64,000 nt of DNA from Pseudomonas sp. ICMP22404 (GCF_006227205.1 NZ_VCNG01000001.1:372001-436000), one strand, 5' to 3'; positions 46,970 to 56,203 are shown, numbered from the stretch's first letter. Made by a program: numbers and translations. The notes: generated from the letters alone by a model not told the origin.

Positions 46970-48904
46970 TCAGGTTGATTGTTGTTGCGCCGTGGCTTTG
47001 AGACCCGCCAGCAACAAGCGCTGGAACAGATCTTCCTTCAGCCCCTCCGTGCTCGCCAGTTGCATCCGCTCCAGATGCTCGGGGTACAACGAGGGCTCCG
47101 GGGCATCCAGCGCAGCCTTGCCCAACTCGAGTATTTCGGTGAGCTTGAACTTGCTCTTGAGCCAGTTCAGCGCCCGCAACAGGTCCCGCTCCACTCCGTC
47201 GAAATCAGCACCCAACGGATACTCTGGAAACAGATTCGGATGCCGCGCCTGGATCGCCTGCAAGCGCTCCGATGTGTTGTCGGCGAACCGCGGATCGAGG
47301 CGAAAATCCTTCGGTAGCTTTCCGGCATTCTGCGCCTGCTCGATCAACCCCGGTTGGAAGCGTGAATCACTGATGTTCAGCAACGCCTCGATCACCGCGG
47401 CATCGGTCTTGCCCCGCAGATCGGCGATGCCGTATTCGGTCACCACAATGTCCCGCAGGTGCCGAGGAATCGTGCAATGGCCATACTCCCAGACAATGTT
47501 CGAGCTGATCTCGCCCCCGGACTCCCGCCAACTGCGCAGGAGCAAAATGGAACGCGCACCTTCCAGCGCATGCCCCTGGGCGACGAAGTTGTACTGCCCG
47601 CCGACACCGCTGAGCACCCGGCCGTCCTCCAACTGATCGGACACCCCGGCGCCGAGCAGAGTCATGGTGAACACGGTATTGATGAAGCGGGCATCGAGAC
47701 GCTGCAAGCGCTTGAGGCGCTCCTGGCCATACAACTCGTTGATGTAGCTGATGCGGGTCATGTTGAATTCGAGCCGACGGCTCTGCGGCAACTCGTGCAA
47801 GCGCTGGTAAAAACTGCGTGGCCCGAGAAAGAAGCCGCCATGGATACAGACACCGTCGGGCTGGGCCGCCTCGTCGAGCGTGCCCGCGTTGGACTGCTCC
47901 TGGGTCGGCTCATCGGGGTAGACCTTGCGCCGGATGATCCCGGCCTCCGCCAGCACCAGCAGACCGTTGACGAACATTTCACTGCAACCGTACAACCCCT
48001 TGGCAAATGGCTCGACCCCACCCTCACGCTCGATCAGTTGCGCCCACTGGCTGAGGTTCAGGTCCGCCAGTAACGCCCGATATCCGGCGTTATCCGCCTG
48101 ACGCGCCAGCAGCGCCGCCGTCAGCGCATCGCCCATGGAACCAATACCGATTTGCAGCGTGCCGCCGTCACGCACCAGGCTGCTTGCGTGCAGGCCGATG
48201 AAATGGTCCTGGAACCCCACCGGCATGTTCGGCGTGGAAAACAGCGTGTGGTTGTCCTTCTCGTCGATCAACAGATCGAAAGCGTCGATGCCGATTTCAG
48301 CATCCCCCGGCATGTAGGGCAGATCGCTATGAACCTGGCCGACCATGAGGATGGTCTCCCCCGCCGCCCGCCGCTTCTCGATCATTGGCAACAGGTCGAG
48401 GGTGATGTCGGGGTTGCAACTCAGGCTCAGGCGATCCGGGTGCTGTGGATCGCTCGCCACCAGTTGCGCGATCAGGTTCAAGCCTGCGGCGTTGATGTCC
48501 CGGGCGGCGTGACTGTAGTTGCTGCTGACGTAGTTCTGCTGGGCCGATGCGCTGTGCAGCAGGCTGCCCGGCTGCATGAAGAACTGCTCGACCCGAATGT
48601 TGGACGGCAGGCTGTCCCGCTGCAAGTCGGCCAGGTAATCGAGTTCAGGATAGTCGCCGAAAACCCGTTCAATGAAAGGCTCGAGAAAGCGCTTTTGCAA
48701 ACCGTCGCCCAGGTTCGGCCGACCCAGGCTCAGGGCTGTGTAGACGGTCAGTTGTCGTTCGGGCAGTTGGGCAACGCGCCGGTACAGCGCGTTGGCGAAC
48801 AGATTGGGTTTGCCCAACCCCAGGGGCATGCCGAGGTGGATATGCGCCGGCAGGCGTTCCAGGACGTCATCCACCGCCTGCTCGATTGAACACAATTGCA
48901 CCAT
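46970..48904 (-). CDS. Acetyl-CoA hydrolase/transferase family protein
   Basis: A 644-residue protein of the class I CoA-transferase family, hydrolysing acetyl-CoA or moving CoA between acids. Residues about 10-60 form the entry motif with a glycine-rich region (HIHLGMPLGLGKPNLFANAL); AllLARQADNAGYR and the C-terminal TEYGIADLRGKTDAA (the AcH C-terminal signature, with G at VVTEYGIA) are present, as is DIVVTEYG. It is longer than the average member (about 500), with an insertion around residues 400-460 (YINELYGQERLKRLQ). The start MVQLCSIEQAV at 48904 is chosen. A cytosolic enzyme, exact substrate unknown. Confidence 0.88.
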   Translation of the reverse strand: MVQLCSIEQAVDDVLERLPAHIHLGMPLGLGKPNLFANALYRRVAQLPERQLTVYTALSLGRPNLGDGLQKRFLEPFIERVFGDYPELDYLADLQRDSLPSNIRVEQFFMQPGSLLHSASAQQNYVSSNYSHAARDINAAGLNLIAQLVASDPQHPDRLSLSCNPDITLDLLPMIEKRRAAGETILMVGQVHSDLPYMPGDAEIGIDAFDLLIDEKDNHTLFSTPNMPVGFQDHFIGLHASSLVRDGGTLQIGIGSMGDALTAALLARQADNAGYRALLADLNLSQWAQLIEREGGVEPFAKGLYGCSEMFVNGLLVLAEAGIIRRKVYPDEPTQEQSNAGTLDEAAQPDGVCIHGGFFLGPRSFYQRLHELPQSRRLEFNMTRISYINELYGQERLKRLQRLDARFINTVFTMTLLGAGVSDQLEDGRVLSGVGGQYNFVAQGHALEGARSILLLRSWRESGGEISSNIVWEYGHCTIPRHLRDIVVTEYGIADLRGKTDAAVIEALLNISDSRFQPGLIEQAQNAGKLPKDFRLDPRFADNTSERLQAIQARHPNLFPEYPLGADFDGVERDLLRALNWLKSKFKLTEILELGKAALDAPEPSLYPEHLERMQLASTEGLKEDLFQRLLLAGLKATAQQQST

Positions 48905-48997
48905 CCTACCCTCCGGGCCATTCCGTGAATGTGGATTGGACCGAGCTTGCCGGGTCTTGGTTGCGATGAACAGCCCTGAGTGGTCGTTTCCGAGGCG

Positions 48998-49028
48998 CAA
49001 AAAAGCCGCTCGTAAGCGGCTTTTTTGA
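48998..49028 (-). terminator. Intrinsic terminator of cycB
   Basis: Hairpin AAAAAAGCCGCT / AGCGGCTTTTTT around CGTA, twelve bases past the cycB stop on the minus strand, with a T run in the correct place. Confidence 0.9.
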
Positions 49029-49040
49029 AGGATGCTGGCT

Positions 49041-49466
49041 TTATTTCAGGCCGGACATCTTCTGGATGGCGCCTTTGAGCTCTTCATCCGAGCAATCGGC
49101 GCAGGTGCCTTTAGGTGGCATGGAATTGATACCAGTAATGGCTTTCGCAAGAATGCCATCCAAACCACCTTGATGGTCAGCGCGCTCTTTCCAGGCTGCT
49201 GTATCACCTATTTTTGGAGCGCCCAGCAGGCCGGTGCCATGGCAAGCGTTACAGTGTTTTGCAATCACGTCATCGGGCGTTTTCTTAGCGCCACCACCCG
49301 CCGCAACGGCAACTTCCATGCCCTTGCATTCCTTCCCCGCAACGCAAACCTGGCCGACCGGCTCGAGGCGCTTGGCGATTTCGTCGTTGGTCGCCGCTTG
49401 GGCACTGACTGCCCAAAGGGCCAATACGGTTGCTGGTGCAGCCAGCATTTTCATAATTAGGTTCAC
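49041..49466 (-). CDS. cycB: Cytochrome c5
   Basis: A 141-residue periplasmic electron carrier. The signal peptide MKMLAAPATVLALWAVSAQA follows three N-terminal residues VNLI; the mature protein has the haem motif CNACHG (axial His after C), a Met ligand in INSMPPKGTCADCSD and the second CxxC that marks class c5. The GTG at 49466 has GAGGG at a good spacing; an ATG at 49454 gives a shorter alternative. P. aeruginosa PA5300 (cycB) is the positional match. It is followed by a strong terminator. Confidence 0.93.
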   Translation of the reverse strand: MNLIMKMLAAPATVLALWAVSAQAATNDEIAKRLEPVGQVCVAGKECKGMEVAVAAGGGAKKTPDDVIAKHCNACHGTGLLGAPKIGDTAAWKERADHQGGLDGILAKAITGINSMPPKGTCADCSDEELKGAIQKMSGLK

Positions 49467-49636
49467 GCGTACACCCTCATGGTGGCTAGTCACGCCTGCG
49501 GCCACGGTTGCAGGCGGGCGCAAGTATAGCGGTAAGCCTGTCACACTGAAACAACCCTAAAGTCACAAGGGTCTTGTTTGTTGTGACAGCTTCCCCCCCT
49601 GGCCGCCGCTGCCCGTGCGGGCTTGGCGCCTCTTCC

Positions 49637-50185
49637 TTAGAAATTGGCCGGTGTGGCTGCGCTGATCAGTCGCGCCGGCACATCGAACGGATTACGGAAA
49701 CGGTGTGGCTTGGTGCTTTCGAAATAGTAGCTGTCCCCGGCTTCGAGCACGAACGTTTCGGCGCCGACGACCAGCTCCAGACGCCCTTCCACCAGAATCC
49801 CGGTTTCCTCGCCTTCATGGGTGAGCATCTCGTCACCGGTATCGGCGCCAGGCGGATAGATTTCGTTCAAAAAGGCAATCGCCCGACTCGGGTGTGCCCT
49901 GCCCACCAGCTTCATGGTCACGGCGCCGTCGGAGATATCGATCAGTTCGTTGGCTTTGTAGACGATCTGGGTCGGCTTCTCCTGGAGGATTTCTTCGGAG
50001 AAAAACTCGACCATGGACATGGGGATGCCGCCAAGGACCTTGCGCAGCGAGCTGATCGAGGGGCTCACGCTGTTTTTCTCGATCATCGAAATGGTGCTGT
50101 TGGTGACGCCCGCACGTTTGGCGAGTTCACGCTGGGAAAGGCCTTTGAGTTTACGAATGGCTTGCAGTCGTTCACCGACGTCCAA
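49637..50185 (-). CDS. pauR: PauR/PuuR-type XRE-cupin repressor of polyamine catabolism
   Basis: A 182-residue regulator with an N-terminal XRE helix-turn-helix (VGERLQAIRKLKGLSQRELA, TNSTISMIEKNSVSPSISSL) and a C-terminal cupin (DEMLTHEGEETGILVEGRLE, LEAGDSYYFESTKPHRFRN). PuuR in E. coli and PauR (PA5301) in P. aeruginosa repress polyamine catabolic genes and are released by putrescine or cadaverine. The pauB4 and pauC orthologues lie 4 and 10 kb downstream in this window, which fits. It precedes dadX but points the same way. Confidence 0.92.
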   Translation of the reverse strand: MDVGERLQAIRKLKGLSQRELAKRAGVTNSTISMIEKNSVSPSISSLRKVLGGIPMSMVEFFSEEILQEKPTQIVYKANELIDISDGAVTMKLVGRAHPSRAIAFLNEIYPPGADTGDEMLTHEGEETGILVEGRLELVVGAETFVLEAGDSYYFESTKPHRFRNPFDVPARLISAATPANF

Positions 50186-50313
50186 TGCTGGAACCTCCAG
50201 GGGATCAGGTTGTGTGGAAAGTGAGCGTTATCATGGCGACAGCGTTCAGTATTTACAACACTTTGACCCGAATCCTGCGCGGTGAAGCGACCTTCGGTCG
50301 ATCCCGCGTTGCG

Positions 50314-51387
50314 TCAGCCCCCGGAATAGAGCCGCGGCACCCGCCGCAGGTTGCAGAAAATCTGATAGGGAATGGTGCCGGCAGCCTTCGCCACATCGCT
50401 GGCGAGCACATGCTTGCCCCACAACTCGACGGTCGAACCGAGTCCGGCATGGGGGACATTCGTCAGGTCGACACACAGCATGTCCATCGACACGCGTCCG
50501 AGCAATTGGCTGCGCTGGCCGTCCACCAGCACCGGAGTACCGCTCGGAGCCTGGCGCGGGTAGCCGTCGGCATAGCCCATGGCGACCACCCCGACCCGGG
50601 TCGTCTGGGTGGTCACGTAACGGGCGCCATACCCCACCGGCTCGCCGGCCGGCAGCTCGCGCACGCAGATGATCTTCGACTCCAGGGTCATCACCGGCTG
50701 CAGGCGCGAAGCGGTGGCGTTGGCTTCATCGAAAGGCGTCGCGCCATACAGCATGATGCCCGGACGAACCCAGTCACTCGGCATCTGTGGCCAGCCCAAG
50801 ACTGCCGGGGAGTTGCGCAGGCTGGTCTCGGCCGTCAATCCCTGGCAGGTCGCTTCAAATACTTCCAGTTGCCGGGTGCTGCTAGGATCATGCAGCTCAT
50901 CGGCACGGGCAAAGTGGCTCATCAGCACGATTTTCGCCACTTTGCCGCTGGCCAGCAGCCGACGATAGGCGGCCTGGTAGTCTTGCGGATGCAGGCCGAC
51001 CCGGTGCATCCCAGAGTCCAGCTTGAGCCAGACCGTGATCGGCTTGCCCAGCGCCGCTTTTTCAATCGCTTCGAGCTGCCACAACGAATGCACGACGCAC
51101 CAGAAATCGTGCTCGACGATCAACGACAGCTCATCGGCTTCGAAAAACCCTTCCAGCAGCAACACCGGCGCACGAATACCGCCGGCCCGCAGCTCCAGGG
51201 CTTCCTCGATGCATGCCACGGCAAATCCATCCGCAGTGTCCTGCAAGGCTTGGGCGCAACGTACCGCGCCATGCCCGTAGGCATCGGCCTTGATCACTGC
51301 AAGGGCCTTGGCCCCCGTGACGTCACGAGCCAATTGGTAGTTGTGGCGCAGGGCTTGAAGATCGATAAGGGCACGGGCAGGACGCAT
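50314..51387 (-). CDS. dadX: Catabolic alanine racemase DadX
   Basis: PLP-dependent racemase, interconverting L- and D-alanine for catabolism by DadA. In the 357 residues the PLP lysine is K33 ([16 protein letters not shown]), the C-terminal catalytic tyrosine sits in [10 protein letters not shown] (about residue 252), and the strands [15 protein letters not shown] and LYGATPFDE are typical. It is transcribed after ridA and dadA with a 93-base gap. A second alanine racemase (Alr) is usual in pseudomonads and may lie elsewhere. Confidence 0.96.
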   Translation of the reverse strand: MRPARALIDLQALRHNYQLARDVTGAKALAVIKADAYGHGAVRCAQALQDTADGFAVACIEEALELRAGGIRAPVLLLEGFFEADELSLIVEHDFWCVVHSLWQLEAIEKAALGKPITVWLKLDSGMHRVGLHPQDYQAAYRRLLASGKVAKIVLMSHFARADELHDPSSTRQLEVFEATCQGLTAETSLRNSPAVLGWPQMPSDWVRPGIMLYGATPFDEANATASRLQPVMTLESKIICVRELPAGEPVGYGARYVTTQTTRVGVVAMGYADGYPRQAPSGTPVLVDGQRSQLLGRVSMDMLCVDLTNVPHAGLGSTVELWGKHVLASDVAKAAGTIPYQIFCNLRRVPRLYSGG

Positions 51388-51480
51388 GACGGCACGCTTC
51401 TAGGCAAACATGAAAAAAACCGGCGCGGGCTGATGGCGTGAACCACCCACAGCGCCGGGAGAGGGATCGTTTCGACAGCT

Positions 51481-51834
51481 TTAAGGCAGCGCGGCCACGA
51501 CTGACAGCTCCACCAGGATTTCCGGCTCGCACAGCTTGGCCTCTACCGTGGCGCGGGCCGGAGCCACCCCCTTGGGCAGCCATTTGTCCCAGACCGAGTT
51601 CATGCCTGCAAAGTCGGCCTCGATGTCTTTCAGGTAGATCGTGACCGACAGCAAGCGGCTCTTGTCAGTCCCGGCCAGGTCCAGCAAACGCTCGATATTG
51701 GCCAGGGTTTCGCGGGTCTGCTGCTCGATACCGGCGCCCATGTCGTCGCCGACTTGCCCGGCCAGGTAAACGGTGCCGTTGTGCACAACCACCTGGCTCA
51801 TGCGGTCATTGGTGAGCTGGCGCTGGATTGACAT
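51481..51834 (-). CDS. ridA: RidA family reactive imine deaminase
   Basis: A 117-residue RidA/YjgF enzyme that hydrolyses reactive enamines and imines formed by PLP enzymes and amino-acid oxidases. The start [20 protein letters not shown] is at 51834; the family core [23 protein letters not shown] helix, [17 protein letters not shown] and [18 protein letters not shown] are clear, with the arginine at RATVEA. Its start lies inside the end of dadA, a 29-base overlap. The imine made by DadA is a probable target. Confidence 0.95.
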   Translation of the reverse strand: MSIQRQLTNDRMSQVVVHNGTVYLAGQVGDDMGAGIEQQTRETLANIERLLDLAGTDKSRLLSVTIYLKDIEADFAGMNSVWDKWLPKGVAPARATVEAKLCEPEILVELSVVAALP

Positions 51835-53110
51835 GTTTTGCAGACTCCTGATGTTTGCTGCCATAACGGGAAATATCGAGACCTTCGGCGCTGATCTGCG
51901 GCTTTTTCTTCGCCATCAGGTCCGCCAGCAGGCGACCGGAACCACAGGCCATGGTCCAGCCGAGGGTGCCATGGCCAGTGTTCAGGAACAGATTCTTGAA
52001 CGGGGTGGCGCCGACGATCGGCGTGCCATCGGGCGTGGTCGGGCGCAAGCCGGTCCAGAAACTGGCCTGGGCCAGGTCGCCGCCCAGAGGATAAAGGTCG
52101 TTGACGATCATCTCCAGGGTTTCACGGCGACGGGGATTGAGCGACAGGTCAAAACCGGCGATTTCCGCCATGCCACCCACGCGAATACGGTTATCGAAAC
52201 GGGTGATCGCGACCTTGTAGGTTTCATCGAGAATGGTCGAGGTCGGCGCCATCGCCGGGTTGGTGATCGGCACGGTCAGGGAATAGCCCTTGAGCGGATA
52301 CACCGGGGCACGGATACCCAGAGGCTTGAGCAATTGCGGGGAATAACTGCCCAGGGCCAGGACGTAGCGGTCGGCGGTTTCCAGCTTGCCGTCGATCCAG
52401 ACGCCGTTGATACGGTCACCGGCCTGGTCCAGCCGCTGGATATCCTGGCCGAAACGGAACTCCACACCCAACTTCACAGCCATTTCCGCCAAGCGCGTGG
52501 TAAACATCTGACAGTCGCCGGTCTGATCGTTGGGCAGACGCAAGGCACCGGCCAGAATGTCGGTGACATTCGCCAACGCCGGCTCGACCCGTGCGATGCC
52601 TTCGCGGTCGAGGACTTCGAACGGCACACCCGATTCTTTCAATACGGCGATGTCCTTGGCCGCGCCGTCGAGCTGTGCCTGGGTGCGGAACAATTGTGTG
52701 GTTCCCAGGCTACGGCCTTCGTAGGCAATACCGGTTTCGGCGCGCAGTTCGTCGAGGCAGTCGCGGCTGTACTCGGACAGGCGCACCATGCGTTCCTTGT
52801 TGATGGCGTAGCGGCTGGCGGTGCAGTTGCGCAGCATCTGCGCCATCCACAGGTACTGGTCGATGTCGGCGGTGGCCTTGATGGCCAGCGGCGCGTGTCG
52901 CTGCAAGAGCCATTTGATGGCCTTGAGCGGCACGCCCGGCGCGGCCCACGGCGAGGCATAGCCTGGCGACACCTGGCCGGCGTTGGCGAAACTGGTTTCC
53001 ATGGCGGGCGCCGGCTGACGGTCGACCACCACCACTTCGAACCCGGCACGGGCCAGATAGTAAGCACTGACGGTACCGATGACGCCGCTACCCAAGACCA
53101 GAACGCGCAT
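51806..53110 (-). CDS. dadA: D-amino acid dehydrogenase small subunit DadA
   Basis: Membrane-associated flavoprotein oxidising D-alanine to pyruvate and ammonia, feeding electrons to the respiratory chain. The 434 residues begin with the FAD Rossmann motif [20 protein letters not shown] and continue with [20 protein letters not shown] and a C-terminal [20 protein letters not shown]. First gene of the dadA-ridA-dadX operon, with translational overlap to ridA. Divergent from lrp, which in P. aeruginosa (dadR) activates this operon in response to alanine. Confidence 0.97.
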   Translation of the reverse strand: MRVLVLGSGVIGTVSAYYLARAGFEVVVVDRQPAPAMETSFANAGQVSPGYASPWAAPGVPLKAIKWLLQRHAPLAIKATADIDQYLWMAQMLRNCTASRYAINKERMVRLSEYSRDCLDELRAETGIAYEGRSLGTTQLFRTQAQLDGAAKDIAVLKESGVPFEVLDREGIARVEPALANVTDILAGALRLPNDQTGDCQMFTTRLAEMAVKLGVEFRFGQDIQRLDQAGDRINGVWIDGKLETADRYVLALGSYSPQLLKPLGIRAPVYPLKGYSLTVPITNPAMAPTSTILDETYKVAITRFDNRIRVGGMAEIAGFDLSLNPRRRETLEMIVNDLYPLGGDLAQASFWTGLRPTTPDGTPIVGATPFKNLFLNTGHGTLGWTMACGSGRLLADLMAKKKPQISAEGLDISRYGSKHQESAKHVNPAPAHQ

Positions 53111-53183
53111 GTTGTTGCCCTCATCGCGGGTGAACCGCTGACGTTTGTTGTACAGAACCGTAATGAGCGCAGTGTAAAAAAGA

Positions 53184-53216
53184 ATAGGCAGTGCTTTTCA
53201 CTATATAACTGCCTAT
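53184..53216. promoter_or_regulatory. Candidate Lrp/DadR operator between dadA and lrp
   Basis: Inverted repeat ATAGGCAGT (53184-53192) and ACTGCCTAT (53208-53216) with a 15-base, AT-rich spacer, in the 156-base gap between the divergent dadA and lrp genes. The arms are perfect. It sits in the right place for a regulator acting on both promoters. That Lrp binds it is inference from position and from the known regulation in P. aeruginosa. Confidence 0.5.
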
Positions 53217-53266
53217 ATTTGGCGAGAATTCTCGGCAAAAACCCTTTTCACGGAGGCGCATCCCCT

Positions 53267-53755
53267 GTGCGTACCAATACCCAGACCAAGCGCGAGCTGG
53301 ACAAGATCGACCGCAACATCCTGCGTATCCTTCAGGCGGACGGGCGGATCTCCTTCACCGAACTGGGGGAAAAGGTCGGTCTCTCGACAACGCCCTGCAC
53401 CGAGCGGGTACGGCGCCTGGAGCGCGAAGGGATCATCATGGGCTACAACGCCCGGCTCAACCCGCAGCATCTGAAGGGTAGCCTGCTGGTGTTTGTCGAG
53501 ATCAGTCTCGATTACAAATCCGGCGACACCTTCGAAGAATTCCGACGTGCCGTGCTGAAATTGCCTCACGTGCTGGAATGCCACCTGGTGTCGGGGGACT
53601 TCGACTACCTGGTCAAAGCACGGATTTCCGAGATGGCCTCATACCGCAAGCTGTTGGGCGACATTCTGCTCAAACTGCCCCATGTGCGGGAGTCCAAGAG
53701 CTATATCGTGATGGAAGAGGTGAAAGAGAGCCTGAACCTGCCGATTCCGGATTGA
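53267..53755 (+). CDS. lrp: Lrp/AsnC family regulator (DadR)
   Basis: A 162-residue leucine-responsive regulator: helix-turn-helix (LDKIDRNILRILQADGRISF, TELGEKVGLSTTPCTERVRR) and an RAM ligand-binding domain (LLVFVEISLDYKSGDTFEEF, GDFDYLVKARISEM). The start is GTG at 53267 with GGAGG 12 bases upstream. The long open frame on this strand through dadA is chance; protein likeness begins only here. In P. aeruginosa the orthologue activates dadAX with alanine as effector. Confidence 0.95.
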   Translation: MRTNTQTKRELDKIDRNILRILQADGRISFTELGEKVGLSTTPCTERVRRLEREGIIMGYNARLNPQHLKGSLLVFVEISLDYKSGDTFEEFRRAVLKLPHVLECHLVSGDFDYLVKARISEMASYRKLLGDILLKLPHVRESKSYIVMEEVKESLNLPIPD

Positions 53756-53775
53756 TCGCTCCCGCGCGGAGCGTA

Positions 53776-53885
53776 GATCGTTCCCACGCTCCGCGTGGGA
53801 ATGCAGCCAGGGACGCTCCGCGTCCCGAAAAAGCCAAACGCGGAGCGTCCGATGAGGCATTCCCACGCAGAGCGTGGGAACGATC
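53776..53885. repeat. Nested inverted repeat, TTCCCACGCTCC family
   Basis: A 110-base palindromic structure. The outer arms GATCGTTCCCACGCT (53776-53790) and AGCGTGGGAACGATC (53871-53885) match perfectly. Inside are smaller palindromes (CACGCTCCGCGTG, GGACGCTCCGCGTCC). This is another repeated intergenic family of pseudomonads, different from the REP family elsewhere. It fills the gap between the convergent lrp and ykgJ genes. Confidence 0.8.
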
Positions 53886-53888
53886 TCG

Positions 53889-54242
53889 CTAGACCAACAC
53901 CTGCCGATTGGCAGCCATGTACTCATGAATCTGCTGCTCGACCCGGGGATGGATCAACTCCACCGGTCGCCGCCCATTGGGGCACGGCAGCGTCGCCGTG
54001 GTGCCGAACAACCGACAGATCAGCGGCCGCTCGTCATACACGGTGCAGCCGTTCGGCCCCAGGTGCACGCAGTCGAGAGCCTCCAGGGCAGCGTCCTGCT
54101 CGGCGCGGGTTTTGCGCGGCAGGCGGGCCATCTCCTCGGGTGACGTGGTCACCGGCCCGCAGCAGTCGTGGCAGCCCGGTACGCACTCGAACGAGGGAAT
54201 CTGCTGGCGCAGCGTGCGGATTTTCTGACTGTTGCAGCTCAT
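53889..54242 (-). CDS. YkgJ-type cysteine cluster protein
   Basis: A 117-residue cytosolic protein with the YkgJ/UPF0153 pattern of eight cysteines: FECVPGCHDCCGPV near residue 20, ALDCVHLGPNGCTVYDERPL and ICRLFGTT, and TLPCPNGRRP. The family is believed to bind Zn or an Fe-S cluster; function unknown. The start MSCNSQKIRTLRQQI is the only one giving the first cysteine. It converges with lrp. Confidence 0.9.
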   Translation of the reverse strand: MSCNSQKIRTLRQQIPSFECVPGCHDCCGPVTTSPEEMARLPRKTRAEQDAALEALDCVHLGPNGCTVYDERPLICRLFGTTATLPCPNGRRPVELIHPRVEQQIHEYMAANRQVLV

Positions 54243-54386
54243 CGAGGCGTCACCTGGTGGGATTGCTCCGGATTCTGCCCTAAAAGCCCTGTACCAGACA
54301 GCGCCAGCCGACCACTGTTGCCCACGGAGGAATCCGCGGCTTATGCTCCGTAAAATTTCTCAAACACAATAATCAGGATTACGCAC

Positions 54387-55700
54387 ATGAACGCCCGTGT
54401 TCAGCAACCTGTCCCGAGCCACGCGCACGCCGCCTCCTACTACGCCGCCAGCAGCCTGCCGCAACCGGACCATCCGTTGCTGCAGGGCGAGCTGGTGGCG
54501 GATGTCTGCGTGGTCGGTGGCGGGTTCTCAGGGTTGAACACGGCCATCGAACTGGCCGAACGCGGCATGAGCGTAGTGTTGCTGGAAGCACACCAGATCG
54601 GCTGGGGAGCCAGTGGGCGTAACGGCGGCCAGTTGATCCGCGGTGTCGGCCATGGCCTGGATCAATTCGCCCCAGTCATCGGCGCCGAAGGCGTCCGCCA
54701 GATGAAGCTCATGGGCCTTGAGGCCGTGGAAATCGTCCGGCAGCGCGTCGAGCGTTTCCAGATCGCCTGCGACCTCACCTGGGGTTACTGCGACCTCGCC
54801 AACAAACCCGCCGACCTGGAAGGCTTCGCCGAGGACGCCGAGGAACTGCGCAGCCTGGGCTATCGTCACCCGACCCGGCTGCTGCAAGCCCATGAGATGC
54901 ACAGCGTGGTGGGCTCGGACCGCTATGTCGGCGGCTTGATCGACATGGGCTCTGGCCATCTGCATCCACTGAACCTGGCTCTGGGCGAAGCCGACGCCGC
55001 GCAGCGGCTGGGGGTCAGGCTGTTCGAGCAATCGGCGGTCACCCGGATCGATTACGGCCCTGAAGTGAAGGTGCATACCCGACAAGGCTCGGTTCGCGCC
55101 AAGACCCTGGTGCTCGGTTGCAACGCCTATCTCAACGGCCTCAACCAGGAATTGAGCGGCAAGGTACTGCCCGCTGGCAGCTACATTATCGCCACTGAGC
55201 CTTTGAGCCAGGCTCAGGCCCAGGCGTTGTTGCCACAGAACATGGCGGTCTGTGACCAGCGGGTGGCTCTGGATTATTACCGGCTTTCGGCGGATCGCCG
55301 CTTGCTGTTCGGCGGGGCTTGCCATTATTCGGGCCGCGATCCACAGGACATCGCCGCTTATATGCGTCCGAAAATGCTCAAGGTCTTCCCGCAGTTGGCA
55401 CACGTGAAGATCGACTATCAATGGGGCGGGATGATCGGCATCGGCGCCAACCGCCTGCCGCAGATCGGCCGCCTCAAGGACCGGCCCAACGTGTATTTCG
55501 CTCAGGCCTATTCCGGCCACGGCGTGAACGCCACGCACCTGGCCGGCAAGCTGTTGGCCGAAGCCATCAGTGGGCAGCAAGGCGGTGGGTTCGATCTGTT
55601 CGCCCGGGTCCCGCACATCACCTTTCCCGGCGGCAAGCACTTGCGCTCGCCGCTGTTGGCGTTGGGGATGTTGTGGCACAGGTTGAAAGAGCTGGTCTGA
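54387..55700 (+). CDS. pauB: FAD-dependent gamma-glutamylputrescine oxidoreductase (PauB4-like)
   Basis: A 437-residue FAD oxidoreductase of the DAO family: the dinucleotide loop VADVCVVGGGFSGLNTAIEL starts near residue 38, WGASGRNGGQL follows, and the C-terminal FAQAYSGHGVNATHLAGKLL closes the FAD site. Oxidises gamma-glutamylated putrescine (PuuB/PauB) or related amines. The positional match is PA5309, called PauB4 in P. aeruginosa. AGGATT precedes the ATG. With pauR and pauC in the same window it completes a polyamine route, although the matching glutamylputrescine synthetase is not here. Confidence 0.88.
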   Translation: MNARVQQPVPSHAHAASYYAASSLPQPDHPLLQGELVADVCVVGGGFSGLNTAIELAERGMSVVLLEAHQIGWGASGRNGGQLIRGVGHGLDQFAPVIGAEGVRQMKLMGLEAVEIVRQRVERFQIACDLTWGYCDLANKPADLEGFAEDAEELRSLGYRHPTRLLQAHEMHSVVGSDRYVGGLIDMGSGHLHPLNLALGEADAAQRLGVRLFEQSAVTRIDYGPEVKVHTRQGSVRAKTLVLGCNAYLNGLNQELSGKVLPAGSYIIATEPLSQAQAQALLPQNMAVCDQRVALDYYRLSADRRLLFGGACHYSGRDPQDIAAYMRPKMLKVFPQLAHVKIDYQWGGMIGIGANRLPQIGRLKDRPNVYFAQAYSGHGVNATHLAGKLLAEAISGQQGGGFDLFARVPHITFPGGKHLRSPLLALGMLWHRLKELV

Positions 55701-55737
55701 TCCGAATGACACTGTAGGTAAGCCTGATGCTGTTTTT

Positions 55738-55765
55738 GTGGCGAGGGGATTTATTCCCTCGCCAC
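55738..55765. terminator. GGCGAGGGGAT palindrome between convergent genes
   Basis: GTGGCGAGGGGAT / ATTCCCTCGCCAC hairpin with T-rich flanks, between pauB (ends 55700) and the DUF1127 gene (ends 55778). A near-identical one lies at 59281. Acts as a repeat and probably as a bidirectional terminator. Confidence 0.7.
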
Positions 55766-55777
55766 CTTTTGGTTGGA

Positions 55778-56029
55778 TCAACCCCGCCAGAACGGCTTGA
55801 GGGCCTCCTCCCGCGCCTGCTGCGGATCCATCCCGATATCACGCAACTGTTCGGGTGTCAGCTCCAGCAAGACTCGACGTGTATGCAGACGATGCCAGAA
55901 CAGGCCCCAGCGGCCCAGGCAGGTCGGAGCATTTCGAAACCTTGCGCCTCGAAGTTCCTTTTCCTGCCCAGCCTCCAGTTCCTGACTGTGTAACGTCAGC
56001 CGCACATCGCTCAAGCCGTTCATTTTCAT
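55778..56029 (-). CDS. DUF1127 small arginine-rich protein
   Basis: An 83-residue protein. The C-terminal 45 residues carry the DUF1127/YjiS motif (FWHRLHTRRVLLELTPEQLR, IGMDPQQAREEALKPFWRG). DUF1127 proteins occur in many copies in proteobacteria; some affect RNA metabolism, polyamine or phosphate phenotypes, but no common function is settled. It is divergent from the MocR gene, and the repeated ATACAG sequences lie between them. Confidence 0.9.
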   Translation of the reverse strand: MKMNGLSDVRLTLHSQELEAGQEKELRGARFRNAPTCLGRWGLFWHRLHTRRVLLELTPEQLRDIGMDPQQAREEALKPFWRG

Positions 56030-56085
56030 TGCTCCTGTTTACTTGGGTAGCCAGAGGTTTCATGATGCGCGGACGGCCAAAATCG

Positions 56086-56169
56086 ATACAGATTCAACGC
56101 CTGTATTTTATTTGCATACAGATAAAGCCTTTTTGCCACTGAATGCTGTTTTTACCGGCCAACTGTATT
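56086..56169. promoter_or_regulatory. Repeated ATACAG/CTGTAT hexamers, candidate MocR operator
   Basis: Between the divergent DUF1127 and MocR genes lie four hexamers: ATACAG at 56086 and 56116 (both ATACAGAT, 30 bases apart) and CTGTAT at 56101 and 56163 (both CTGTATT). The alternating orientation makes ATACAG-N9-CTGTAT and CTGTAT-N9-ATACAG pairs with 15-base steps. MocR regulators such as GabR and PdxR bind direct repeats in divergent promoters, which makes this a likely operator. The link is inferred from position. Confidence 0.5.
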
Positions 56170-56203
56170 GGTTACCTGCTTCCCAACTTATCGAGAGCGC
56201 GCC

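Noticed and set aside
51773..53755. A plus-strand open frame of about 660 codons
   Set aside because: Its first 490 or so codons run antisense to dadA and resemble no protein; only the final 162 codons (from GTG 53267) are Lrp. The rest is an accident of GC-rich third positions.
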